Positions 24,803 to 34,260 of a stretch of 64,000 bases of DNA are shown here, piece by piece (the stretch's first letter is position 1; each line of letters begins with the position of its first letter). Location of the stretch: positions 1 through 64,000 of the forward strand of contig NZ_QIBY01000002.1 in assembly GCF_003725335.1 (NCBI RefSeq), in the 5' to 3' direction. Both the position numbers and the translations under genes were made by a program. The notes below the pieces were generated by a model, which was not told the origin of the DNA, ran no database searches, and saw only the letters and a list, made by a program, of their open reading frames with translations. Source of the stretch: Parvibacter caecicola. GTDB taxonomy: Bacteria; Actinomycetota; Coriobacteriia; Coriobacteriales; Eggerthellaceae.

Positions 24803-25273
24803 ATGGACGCACGAGCGTTTACTGAGCAATACCGCACGATTTACCAGGACCTTTATCGCTTCGCCCTGTACACCATGCGCAACCCGCACGATGCAGAGGA
24901 CGCGGTGAGCGAGGCGGTGCTGGCCGGATACACGGGAATGGAGGGGCTGCGCAAGGACGAAGCTTTCAAAAGCTGGATGTTCACCATCACCGCGAACGTG
25001 TGCCGCAAGAAACTGCGCCAGCAACCACCGGAGCCCATCGACCAAGTACCGGAACAACCAGACGACGGGCCCGACGCCGCCACCGCGCTGGCGGTGCGCC
25101 AGCTGTTCGGCCAGCTACCCGACGAAGAGCGGGTGATTGTGGCCATGGCGGTTTTCGGCGGCTACAGCTCGAAGGAAGTAGGGGCGCTGCTGAACCTGAA
25201 CCCCAACACCGTAAGGTCGAAGCACAAGCGAGCGCTGGCCAAACTAGCCGGCCAACTAAAGGATGTGAGCTAA
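24803..25273 (+). CDS. ECF-type sigma-70 family RNA polymerase sigma factor
   Basis: Alternative sigma factor of 156 residues. Region 2 is at about residues 8-70 (YRTIYQDLYRFALYTMRNPHDAEDAVSEAV, with the DAED helix that contacts core polymerase). Region 4 is at about 95-150 (LPDEERVIVAMAVFGGYSSKEVGALLNLNPNTVRSKHKRAL, a helix-turn-helix for the -35 element). Its TAA stop overlaps the ATG of the next gene by one base (TAATG), so the two are translationally coupled. The partner is a membrane protein, the usual ECF/anti-sigma arrangement. TATACT and TATACA boxes lie 35-55 nt upstream of the start, which has GGGGGA as its site. Confidence 0.92.
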   Translation: MDARAFTEQYRTIYQDLYRFALYTMRNPHDAEDAVSEAVLAGYTGMEGLRKDEAFKSWMFTITANVCRKKLRQQPPEPIDQVPEQPDDGPDAATALAVRQLFGQLPDEERVIVAMAVFGGYSSKEVGALLNLNPNTVRSKHKRALAKLAGQLKDVS

Positions 25274-27669
25274 TGACCAGGCAAGATGAATTTGACGCTG
25301 CCGCACGGGCCTTGCGCGCCGATGCCGAGCAGCACCCCGTTCCCGCCAGCCTGCAGCCCGAGGCCATCGAGGCGATGCTGCTGGCCCACGATGCCCAAAA
25401 GTCGGATGGCGAAACCGCCGACAGCGGGCAACCGGCCAGTGCCGCCCCGGCGCCCGTTGAAACCGGAAGCGCCGCGGCCGGCACCGCCTCCCCTCGCCGC
25501 CACGTGACGTGGCGCTGGCCCATTGCCGCCGCTGCCTGTTTGGCGCTGCTGTGCGGCGTGGGCGTAGTGGGGGCGCTTGCCGCCCAGGGCAAATTCAGCC
25601 CTGCGGCAATCGACGCGCCCTCCTCGCCGCTGCCCGCCGTGAGCGACCCCAGCGCCCCTGCCAGCCCCGAAAGCGGCCTCTCCACCGCCCAGGGCTACGC
25701 CCAGGTGCGCGACTGCCTGTTGGCGAGCCAACAGGCCATGGGCGATGGCGGCACGATGTTCATGGAAGACAAGACCGCCGGGGTGGCCCGCACAGAAACG
25801 GCAACCGCCTTCACCGCCCAAAATTCCACGAAGGACTCCAGCTTCACCGACACCAACGAGCGCACTGAAGGCATCGGCGAAGCGGATGTGGCGAAAACCG
25901 ACGGCCGATGGCTCTACGCGCTGCAAGACAGCGGCACCACCGTGGCCATCGTTGATCCGGCCGAAGGCCACATGACCCCCGCCGGCGCTATCGAGGCACC
26001 CAAGGGCGCCCAGGTGAGCGAATTCTACGTTGAAGACGGCCGCCTGTACCTGCTGTCCACCGTTTTCCCCGAAGGGGTAGAACAGCCAGACGGCACCTAC
26101 ACCTTCCCACCGGAGACCACGCGGCTGGATGTCTACGACGTCACCGATCCGGCAAACCCCCAGGCCACAGGCTTGCTCACCCAAACAGGCACCTATAACA
26201 CCGTTCGCTTTGCCGACGGCTATGTGTACCTGTTCAGCGACCAGTGGACCTACGATACCTCGGAAGGAACCGACCCCTCCGCTTACGTGCCCTGCGTGAA
26301 CGGCGCGGCGGTGGAATGCGGCGACATCTACCTGCCACCGGAGAACATGGGCGACCACTATCTGGTGATCACCACCGTTGACGCCGCCAACCCCAGCGCC
26401 GTGGTGGATCAAAAGGCCATCCTGTGCAACGGCGGCAGCGTGTACATGAGCCAGGACGGCGTATTCCTCTACGAGACTACCGGCTACAACTGGGGCATCA
26501 TGCCCATCGCCCGCTTCGCTGCAGACGACATGGCCGAACCGGCGGGCGAAACCGACCCGATTGCCGAAGCCGCCACGGAAGACCCGGGCGACGCCCCGGC
26601 AGATGAGAGCGAAAACGGCGAAGAGGCCCCCGGGGCAACGTCGCCCGCCGAAGGGCCGGATGGCGCAGGCGTCAATGACGACCCGGCCGTAGACGACCCG
26701 GCTACTCTCCCGGCTGACGATCCCGCTACCCTTCCGGCCGACGGCCCAGCAGCAGAGCCGCAATCCCCCGAAACCCCCGACGAGGAAGCCCCGGCCCCGA
26801 GCGACAACTCCGCCGATGACCCCAGCGAAGGCGAAGCCGACACCCCGGACAGCTCCGGCGGCGATGACCCGGACCTGAAAACCTGCATCCGCAAGTTCAC
26901 CTTCGACAAAGGCCAGTTGGAAGGTGTGGCCCAGGGAGAAGTGAACGGCACCCTCGACAGCAGCTTCTGCCTGGACGAGTACAACGGGTACCTGCGGGTT
27001 GTCACCACCGTGTACGGCGAAGACACCTCAAGCGCCCTCACCGTGCTGAACGAACAGATGGAAGAGGTGGGCAATATTGCCGACATCGCCCCCGGAGAGC
27101 AGGTGTACTCGGCCCGCTTCATGGGCAACGTGGGCTACTTCGTCACCTTCAAGCAGGTGGACCCCCTGTTCAGCGTAGACCTCTCCAACCCGGAGAACCC
27201 CACCATCATCGGTCAGCTGAAAATCCCCGGCTTCAGCGAGTACCTGCACCCCTACGGTGAAAATCTGCTGCTGGGCATCGGCATGAGTGCCGACGACGCA
27301 GGGGCCACTGATGGCGTGAAGCTTTCGATGTTCGATACCAGCAACCCCGCCGACGTGCGGGAAGTAGCCACCGCCGTGCTGGACGGCACTTATTACTCCG
27401 ATGCGTTCAACGAATACCGGGCCGCCCTCATAGACCCCGCCTCCGACATGATCGGCTTCCCCGTGAGCACCGATCGCGAAGCCTACGCCGTATACGGCTA
27501 CTCGGAAGACAACGGCTTTAGCCAGCACATGCTGGAGGAAACCAACGGCACGGGCTGGGTGCCAACCCGCGGCATCCGCATCGGCGACGTACTGTACGTG
27601 GTGAAGGGCAACGCCGTAGAAAGCTATCGCATTGGCGACTATCAAAAAATCGATGACCTGCTAATTTAG
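25273..27669 (+). CDS. Membrane-anchored anti-sigma-like protein with extracellular beta-propeller (Beta_propel family)
   Basis: A protein of 798 residues with three parts. A cytoplasmic segment (1-80) could hold the upstream sigma factor. A single membrane helix is at about 82-104 (WPIAAAACLALLCGVGVVGALAA). The large outside part matches the pfam09826 secreted beta-propeller family (ADVAKTDGRWLYAL, YDVTDPANPQATG, GYFVTFKQVDPLFSVDLSNPENP, FDTSNPADVREV). An acidic, Pro-rich, low-complexity segment at about 420-530 interrupts the propeller, with DDPATLPA repeated in tandem. The role as sensor and anti-sigma is inferred from translational coupling with the sigma gene; no zinc-binding HX3CX2C motif is visible in the N-terminus. 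Confidence 0.8.
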   Translation: MTRQDEFDAAARALRADAEQHPVPASLQPEAIEAMLLAHDAQKSDGETADSGQPASAAPAPVETGSAAAGTASPRRHVTWRWPIAAAACLALLCGVGVVGALAAQGKFSPAAIDAPSSPLPAVSDPSAPASPESGLSTAQGYAQVRDCLLASQQAMGDGGTMFMEDKTAGVARTETATAFTAQNSTKDSSFTDTNERTEGIGEADVAKTDGRWLYALQDSGTTVAIVDPAEGHMTPAGAIEAPKGAQVSEFYVEDGRLYLLSTVFPEGVEQPDGTYTFPPETTRLDVYDVTDPANPQATGLLTQTGTYNTVRFADGYVYLFSDQWTYDTSEGTDPSAYVPCVNGAAVECGDIYLPPENMGDHYLVITTVDAANPSAVVDQKAILCNGGSVYMSQDGVFLYETTGYNWGIMPIARFAADDMAEPAGETDPIAEAATEDPGDAPADESENGEEAPGATSPAEGPDGAGVNDDPAVDDPATLPADDPATLPADGPAAEPQSPETPDEEAPAPSDNSADDPSEGEADTPDSSGGDDPDLKTCIRKFTFDKGQLEGVAQGEVNGTLDSSFCLDEYNGYLRVVTTVYGEDTSSALTVLNEQMEEVGNIADIAPGEQVYSARFMGNVGYFVTFKQVDPLFSVDLSNPENPTIIGQLKIPGFSEYLHPYGENLLLGIGMSADDAGATDGVKLSMFDTSNPADVREVATAVLDGTYYSDAFNEYRAALIDPASDMIGFPVSTDREAYAVYGYSEDNGFSQHMLEETNGTGWVPTRGIRIGDVLYVVKGNAVESYRIGDYQKIDDLLI

Positions 27670-27676
27670 CAAGCTC

Positions 27677-27699
27677 GCCCCTCCCGGCCAAGGAGGGGC
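27677..27699 (+). terminator. Hairpin after the sigma/beta-propeller operon
   Basis: GCCCCTCC (27677-27684) pairs with GGAGGGGC (27692-27699) across a 7-nt loop, 8 nt after the stop. There is no T-run. Further hairpins follow, including an imperfect one at 27743-27806 with 12-bp outer arms (GGAAGGGGCGGG/CCCGCCCCTTCC). Confidence 0.6.
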
Positions 27700-27828
27700 C
27701 CACATGGGGCACAACGCCGCACGAGGCGAAAGCGGTTCCCCGGGAAGGGGCGGGATGCCCTGGTTAGGTGAGGTTCGGCACCCGACCAGGACACCCCGCC
27801 CCTTCCTGGTGTACGGGCACGGCATACC

Positions 27829-27907
27829 GCATGACAGGGGACGGGGGTAACGTCATATGGGGGCGCGCCGCGCCCCCATATGACGTTACCCCCGTCCCCT
27901 GTCATGC
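27829..27907. repeat. Perfect 79-bp palindrome (family D), copy 1
   Basis: Arms 27829-27866 and 27870-27907 (38 bp each) are exact reverse complements around a GCC centre. The outer ends read GCATGACAGGGGACGGGGG and the inner part CATATGGGGGCGC. It is almost identical to the element at 44945-45022. It sits between the ends of two converging genes. Confidence 0.95.
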
Positions 27908-27928
27908 CCAACCAAATCTCGCAACAAA

Positions 27929-27956
27929 AAGGACGGCCCCTTTCGGAGCCGTCCTT
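27929..27956 (-). terminator. Intrinsic terminator of groES-groEL
   Basis: AAGGACGGC (27929-27937) pairs with GCCGTCCTT (27948-27956). On the minus strand it is followed by a run of T (plus-strand AAAAA at 27926-27930). It lies 26 nt beyond the groEL stop. Confidence 0.88.
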
Positions 27957-27981
27957 CCAGAAGCTTGTTCGCGATTGCGGC

Positions 27982-29631
<1,650 letters not shown>

Positions 29632-29645
29632 TTAAATCGGGAAAG

Positions 29646-29933
29646 TTACTCCACTACAGCGTAGATGTCGTCGGCGCGCAGGATGAGCACGTTCTCGCCG
29701 CCCATGGCCACTTCGGTGCCGCCGTACTTGCTGTAGATAACCTTGTCGCCCACCTTCACGGGCATGGGCAGGAACTTGCCGTCTTTGTCCATGCGGCCCT
29801 CGCCCACGGCCAGCACGGTGCCGGTTTGGGGCTTTTCCTGGGCGCCGGAGGCCAGGTACAGGCCGGATGCGGTGGTGACTTCCGCTTCATCCTGGCGAAG
29901 GATGACGCGATCGCCGAGAGGCTTGAGGTTCAT
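29646..29933 (-). CDS. groES: 10-kDa co-chaperonin GroES
   Basis: Heptameric lid of GroEL, 95 residues. LKPLGDRVIL at the N-terminus, the mobile loop around EVTTASGLYLASGAQEKPQ, and GDKVIYSKYGGTEV are conserved. The start at 29933 follows AAAGGAAG; an upstream in-frame ATG at 29957 would include this site inside the coding region and is rejected. First gene of the operon with groEL. Confidence 0.97.
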   Translation of the reverse strand: MNLKPLGDRVILRQDEAEVTTASGLYLASGAQEKPQTGTVLAVGEGRMDKDGKFLPMPVKVGDKVIYSKYGGTEVAMGGENVLILRADDIYAVVE

Positions 29934-29996
29934 CTTGGTGACTTCCTTTCGCTGCATACTGCTTGCAATAGCTTGTCACTCCCTGAGAGGGGAATG

Positions 29997-30023
29997 CTAG
30001 CACTCACGTAACATGAGTGCTAA
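29997..30023 (-). promoter_or_regulatory. CIRCE operator (HrcA binding site)
   Basis: CTAGCACTC-N9-GAGTGCTAA matches the CIRCE consensus TTAGCACTC-N9-GAGTGCTAA with one changed base. It lies between the groES promoter and its start codon, so HrcA should repress groES-groEL until heat or folding stress. Confidence 0.95.
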
Positions 30024-30038
30024 AAACAAAACGTGCTT

Positions 30039-30066
30039 ATAATACCAGCCTCATGTGGCATTGCAA
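30039..30066 (-). promoter_or_regulatory. groES promoter
   Basis: On the minus strand TTGCAA (30061-30066) and TATTAT (30039-30044) are separated by 16 bp, just upstream of the CIRCE element. This is a sigma-70-type vegetative promoter. Confidence 0.7.
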
Positions 30067-30186
30067 TGGAAACTGCGTAAATCTTAGTGTCTGTGACTTA
30101 GATTTCCACGTTTGTCCACAACTGGCGAAGTGACGAAGCCGTGGCGTTCGGGGCTCAGGGGGCGGCCCTTGCGCTATGATGGGGCC

Positions 30187-31455
30187 ATGGAAGACGCGCT
30201 GTTCCCACATACCAAAATGACCGCTCTGGACTGGCTGGCAGACGCCGGCGTCGCTCTGGCTGCATTCGCCTTCGGCTGCCTGCAGCTGTACCTGGCGGTC
30301 AACCTGCTGATCCCCGACGAGGCCATGCGGCGGTTTTTGGGGATAGAAGCGCTGGTGCCCACCGCCAACGCCATCGCCGCGGTGGCCGTGACTACGCTTC
30401 CCCTGGTGCTGCGGCGCCGTCTGCCGTGGCCCTGCCTCGTGTTCGTGCTGGCAGCATGGGCCTTCGGCCAAACCGCCTCCCAGGACATCTCCCTTTCCAT
30501 CGTGGGGCCGCTGGTGGCCCTGTTCACCGTGGCCTACTGCCGCACGCGCCCCGAGGCCATCGCCGCCGCCTGCTTGGCGGCGCTGTTCGTGCTCATTGTG
30601 CCCACCGCCATGCGCCCCTCCTACCTGGTGCATCTCACCCTCATCCAAAACTTGGCGCTGCTGGCGGCCGCCGCATTGGCGGGGCAAGCCCTGCAGCTCA
30701 ACCGCGCCTACGCCGCCGAAGCCGAACAGCGGGCCCTTGCCGCCGAGCGCAACCGTGAAACCGAGGCGCAGCGGCGCGTAGAGGAAGAGCGGGTGCGCAT
30801 TGCCCGCGAGGTGCACGACATAACCGCCCACTCCCTTTCCGCCGTCAGCATCCAAGCGGCCGTGGCGGAACGGCTGGTGAAAACCGACCCCGCCGCGGCC
30901 GAAGCGGCCATTCGCGAGGTGCGCGCCACCGCGAAAGATGCCCTGGGGGAAATGCGGGCCATGGTGGGCGTGCTGCGCAGCGGCAACGACGGCCCGGAAA
31001 CCGCCCCCACCGCCGGCAGTGATCGGCTGGGGGATTTGCTGGCCTACTTGGAAGGGGCCGGCATCCAGGCCACGTTGGACGACACCCGCTACCAGCGAGG
31101 CCAGGTACCCGCCTTCATCGATGTGGCACTTTTCGGCATCGCCCGCGAGGCCTGCACCAACATCGTGCGCCACGCCCGGGCCACCCGCGCCTCCATCACC
31201 CTGGCCTGCCAGCAAGCGGCGGGTCAGCAGCAAGCGGTGCTGGTGGTGCAGGACAACGGCAGCGTCCCCAAGCAGCTGAAGATAGAAACCAGCGGCCATG
31301 GCCTGAAGGGCATGGAGGAACGGGTGCGCCTTCTGCACGGCACCCTGCAAACCGGCATCAGCAAAGGCGGCGGCTTCGTGGTGAAGGCCACCGTGCCGCT
31401 TGAGAGCGCCGCCTCCCCCGCCCCGTCGGCTGAACCCGCCCCGCAAGAAGTCTGA
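30187..31455 (+). CDS. Sensor histidine kinase (HisKA_3, NarL/DegS type)
   Basis: Membrane sensor of 422 residues that phosphorylates the response regulator encoded next. The N-terminal half (about 1-165) has five or so hydrophobic segments and no large outside domain. A coiled coil leads to the dimerisation box IAREVHDITAHSLS with phosphoacceptor His210. The ATPase domain has ACTNIVRHARA (N box) and GHGLKGMEERV (G box). There is no Shine-Dalgarno; TATGAT (30175-30180) lies 6 nt before the ATG, so the message may be leaderless. The stimulus is unknown, and membrane-embedded sensing is likely. The gene ends 11 nt before its partner. Confidence 0.9.
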   Translation: MEDALFPHTKMTALDWLADAGVALAAFAFGCLQLYLAVNLLIPDEAMRRFLGIEALVPTANAIAAVAVTTLPLVLRRRLPWPCLVFVLAAWAFGQTASQDISLSIVGPLVALFTVAYCRTRPEAIAAACLAALFVLIVPTAMRPSYLVHLTLIQNLALLAAAALAGQALQLNRAYAAEAEQRALAAERNRETEAQRRVEEERVRIAREVHDITAHSLSAVSIQAAVAERLVKTDPAAAEAAIREVRATAKDALGEMRAMVGVLRSGNDGPETAPTAGSDRLGDLLAYLEGAGIQATLDDTRYQRGQVPAFIDVALFGIAREACTNIVRHARATRASITLACQQAAGQQQAVLVVQDNGSVPKQLKIETSGHGLKGMEERVRLLHGTLQTGISKGGGFVVKATVPLESAASPAPSAEPAPQEV

Positions 31456-31466
31456 GAGGAAGCCCC

Positions 31467-32171
31467 ATGGAACAAGCTGCCAAAACCGCCCCCTTGCGGG
31501 TACTGGTGGCCGACGACCAAGATCTGGTGCGCCGCGGCTTTCAGGTTATCCTGAACTCCTACGACAACATCGAGGTGGTGGGGCTTGCCCGCGATGGCGA
31601 AGAGGCGGTGGAGTTGGCCCAGCAGCTGAAGCCGGACGTGGTGCTGATGGACATCCGCATGCCGCGGAAAAACGGCATCGAAGCCACCCGTGACATCGTG
31701 AACAATCCGCTGCTGCGCAAAACCCACGTGCTGGTGCTAACCACCTTCGACACCGACGAGTACGTCTATGACGCCTTGGCGGCCGGCGCTTCGGGCTTTC
31801 TCTTGAAGGACGTGGACCCCGATGAAATTGCCGACGCCATTGCCGTGGTGGCCCAAGGGGACGCCCTCATCCAACCGAAAATCATGAAACGGCTGGTGGA
31901 AACCTTTGTGGCAGCGCGGCCCCAAGCGGGCAGAACCGCCGCTCCGGCGCAAATGCGGGAACGGCTGGCAGAGCTCACCGAGCGCGAACGGGAAATCCTG
32001 CTGTTAGTGGCCCGGGGCCTGAACAACGAGGAAATCGGCCAGGAGCTGTTCATCTCCCCCGCCACGGTGAAAACCCATCTGGCCCGTATCATGGGGAAAA
32101 CCGACGCCCACGACCGTGCCCAGCTGGTGGTGTTCGCCTACGAAAGTGGCTTAGTGCGAAGCGCCCAATAG
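31467..32171 (+). CDS. Response regulator, NarL/LuxR family
   Basis: DNA-binding regulator of 234 residues. The receiver domain has the acidic pair DDQ near the start, phosphoacceptor Asp62 in VVLMDIRMPRK, and the conserved Thr and Lys (LTTF, LLKDV). The C-terminal LuxR helix-turn-helix is LTEREREILLLVARGLNNEEIGQELFISPATVKTHLARIM. The start follows GAGGAAG. It is co-transcribed with the upstream HisKA_3 kinase, which makes a complete two-component pair. Targets are unknown. Confidence 0.95.
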   Translation: MEQAAKTAPLRVLVADDQDLVRRGFQVILNSYDNIEVVGLARDGEEAVELAQQLKPDVVLMDIRMPRKNGIEATRDIVNNPLLRKTHVLVLTTFDTDEYVYDALAAGASGFLLKDVDPDEIADAIAVVAQGDALIQPKIMKRLVETFVAARPQAGRTAAPAQMRERLAELTEREREILLLVARGLNNEEIGQELFISPATVKTHLARIMGKTDAHDRAQLVVFAYESGLVRSAQ

Positions 32172-32254
32172 GACCACCCTTCACCTCGGTGGCCCGTCGT
32201 TGGGCAGGCATTCCGTGTCCGCCCAGGCTGCAAGCACACGGGGGCCGTCTGCTA

Positions 32255-32275
32255 GGCAGAGATAGAATCTCTGCC
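32255..32275. repeat. 21-bp palindromic repeat (family A)
   Basis: GGCAGAGAT-AGA-ATCTCTGCC is a perfect palindrome in the gap between the response regulator and nadE. The sequence AATCGTCATGCA also occurs twice nearby (about 32283 and 32350). Confidence 0.9.
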
Positions 32276-32395
32276 CTGCGAAATCGTCATGCAAGGCGTC
32301 GCCAGGGCGCAGCACGACCTAGCGGCGGTTGCCCGTTGCACCGGAGCGCAATCGTCATGCAGGATGTCAGAAGAATTGCCGGGACGGCGCGCGCC

Positions 32396-33214
32396 CTAGT
32401 AGAACTTCGCCTGCGGGAACGGCGGCTCAAGCGCCCGTTTGAACTCGTAGGCTCTCGCCCGCGCCAGGATATTGCGGGCCTGCACCACGTCCATCTCGGC
32501 CGCGGCCGCGGCCTCCTCCAGCTCGCGCCCATGCTCCACCGCTGCCACCAGCAGCTTGTCCAGGGCATCGTAGCCCACCCCCAGGCTGCGTTCATCGCTC
32601 TGGCCGGGGGCCAGCTCGGCGCTGGGGGGCTTCACAAACACGTTCACCGGAATGGGACCCTCATGGCCCGCTTCCACCCCTTTGCGGTTGCGCCAGCGAG
32701 CCATAGCGTACACATCGGTTTTGTACACGCCCCCCAAAGGCGCAAAAGCACCGGCGGTATCGCCGTACAGGGTGGAATAGCCCATCTGGGCCTCGCTCTT
32801 GTTGCCGGTGTTCAGCATCATCCAATTATGGGCGTTCGACAGCGCCATAAGGCACACCATGCGGCAGCGGGCCTGGGTGTTCTCTGCCGCCAGCCCCTTC
32901 AGCTCGCCGCCGCACGCGCGGGCCAGCACATGCTCGAAGGCCTCAAAGGGTTCGCAGATGGAGATGGAACGGTGGTCGATTCCCAAATTGCGAGCCAGCG
33001 CCTCCGCGTCGTCCACCGAATGCTCAGACGAGTACGGGCCCGGCAGCAGCACGCCGTGCACATGGGCCGCCCCCAGCGCGTCCGCGGCCATCACCGCCAC
33101 CAGCGCCGAATCCATGCCTCCGGAAAGCCCGATCACCACATCGGTAAAGCCGGCCGCGCGCACGTAATCCGCCGTGGCCTCGCAACAGGCGCAGTACATC
33201 TCTTCCGGAGTCAT
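32396..33214 (-). CDS. nadE: NAD synthase, ammonia-dependent type
   Basis: Makes NAD from deamido-NAD, ATP and ammonia. It has 272 residues, the short form without the glutaminase domain. The ATP-pyrophosphatase loop is GLSGGMDSALV. LNTGNKSEAQMGYSTLYGD and APLGGVYKTDVYAMARW line the dinucleotide site, and the C-terminal KPPSAELAPGQSDE is conserved. The start at 33214 follows AGAAAGGG. It stands alone, with a composite repeat cluster (families B, A and C) upstream, so any promoter lies between these repeats and the start. Confidence 0.95.
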   Translation of the reverse strand: MTPEEMYCACCEATADYVRAAGFTDVVIGLSGGMDSALVAVMAADALGAAHVHGVLLPGPYSSEHSVDDAEALARNLGIDHRSISICEPFEAFEHVLARACGGELKGLAAENTQARCRMVCLMALSNAHNWMMLNTGNKSEAQMGYSTLYGDTAGAFAPLGGVYKTDVYAMARWRNRKGVEAGHEGPIPVNVFVKPPSAELAPGQSDERSLGVGYDALDKLLVAAVEHGRELEEAAAAAEMDVVQARNILARARAYEFKRALEPPFPQAKFY

Positions 33215-33312
33215 GGGCACCCTTTCTCGAAAACTACCGTGCCGCCAGTATGGCCCACCAATGTTTCAGGCCCATTGCGAACCCAGAAGAGATACACGAA
33301 CGTAGGGGTTTT

Positions 33313-33450
33313 GGAGGGTGGGCCGGCCCGACAGGCCTGCGCTCGACGCTCCGTACGAGGGGAACCAACTCGACCTGCGGTCGAGTGGATTTCCCCTCTA
33401 CTCCGCTTGGCCGGACCTCGCTCCGACCCGCCGGGTCGGCCCAGCCAGAA
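33313..33450. repeat. 140-bp MITE-like repeat, family B, copy 2
   Basis: Same orientation as the copy at 21751 and nearly identical over the whole length. One end reads TGGGCCGGCCCG, the other CGGGTCGGCCCA. Confidence 0.9.
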
Positions 33451-33474
33451 TGCTAATCCAGGTCGGATTCGTAG

Positions 33475-33549
33475 GGCAGAGATTCTATCTCTGCCTAAAC
33501 GGACGGCCCGCGCGGGGCTGCGGCATCAGGCCGAGATAGAATCTCGGCC
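33475..33549. repeat. Compound family A element
   Basis: Palindromes lie at 33475-33495 and 33529-33549, bracketed by CGTAG and CTACG, as at 24494-24568. They lie between a family B and a family C element. Confidence 0.85.
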
Positions 33550-33591
33550 CTACGAAAATGGCCCGGTAGGACGAGCCCCGTCGCGGCCGTG

Positions 33592-33712
33592 CGGGGGAAG
33601 GGCGGGGGTGGTCCAACAAAGCGAGTTCCGCACGACGAAAACGCGCCAGTGGCGCTTTTCCCAAAGCAGGACTGTCTGAGCGACTTGGGCTGCCCCCGCC
33701 CTTCCCCCTGCT
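33592..33712. repeat. 120-bp MITE-like repeat, family C, copy 3
   Basis: Begins GCGGGGGAAGGGCGGGGG and ends with the inverse GCCCCCGCCCTTCCCCC. It contains the same central hairpin as the other copies. It ends only 8 nt from the stop codon of the hypB-like gene. Confidence 0.9.
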
Positions 33713-33720
33713 CCAGAAAA

Positions 33721-34260
33721 CTACGCCAGTTGGAGGCGTTGGAGCAGCCAGTGGGCCAAGGGTTCGAGACCGGCGCCGGTGGTGGCGGAGGTGAGGAACA
33801 CGGCGGCTTGCGGCTGGTGTTGGGCAACGGCGGCGGCAAGGGCATCGCGCGCCGGGGCGCTGCCCACGGTGTCGATCTTGTTCACCACCAGTGCTGCGGC
33901 ATCCGGCACTGAGGCATCGGGCACTTCGGCCGCCGAAACCAGCCACAAATCGCACGGGTGGCCGGCGGGCACTTCCCGCACCGCCACGTCCAGCCGCGCC
34001 AAGGCCTCCGGCTCAAAGGGCAGCCCATCGGCCCCGTCGGCATCGGGGCGAAACGCCTCAGCCTCCGTTGGGATTCCCGTGGCCTCGAACTTCTCCACTT
34101 CGGCTGCCGTGGCATCGGGCCCTAGCACCACCGCCATGTTCAGCTGGTCGCGCAGCTGGTCTACCAATGCCATGATCAGGGAAGTTTTGCCCGCATGCGG
34201 GGTGGCCGACACCGTCAGCACGGCCGGCAGCGCAGAGGCCCCCACCTCAGCGCCGGCCAT
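33721..34260 (-). CDS. HypB-like GTP-binding protein (divergent)
   Basis: Small G-protein-like NTPase of 179 residues, placed directly behind hypA as HypB usually is. The P-loop reads SATPHAGKTS (residues 18-27): the first glycine of GX4GKT is replaced by alanine. NKID (guanine specificity) is present in VVNKIDTVG, followed by FLTSATTGAGLEPL as in HypB. It is shorter than usual HypB (about 210-290), and the N-terminal nickel-binding cysteine/histidine region is missing. The start at 34260 shares one base with the hypA stop (TGATG), so the two are translationally coupled. Probable role: GTP-driven nickel delivery for [NiFe] hydrogenase, unproven because no hydrogenase is in view. Confidence 0.7.
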   Translation of the reverse strand: MAGAEVGASALPAVLTVSATPHAGKTSLIMALVDQLRDQLNMAVVLGPDATAAEVEKFEATGIPTEAEAFRPDADGADGLPFEPEALARLDVAVREVPAGHPCDLWLVSAAEVPDASVPDAAALVVNKIDTVGSAPARDALAAAVAQHQPQAAVFLTSATTGAGLEPLAHWLLQRLQLA

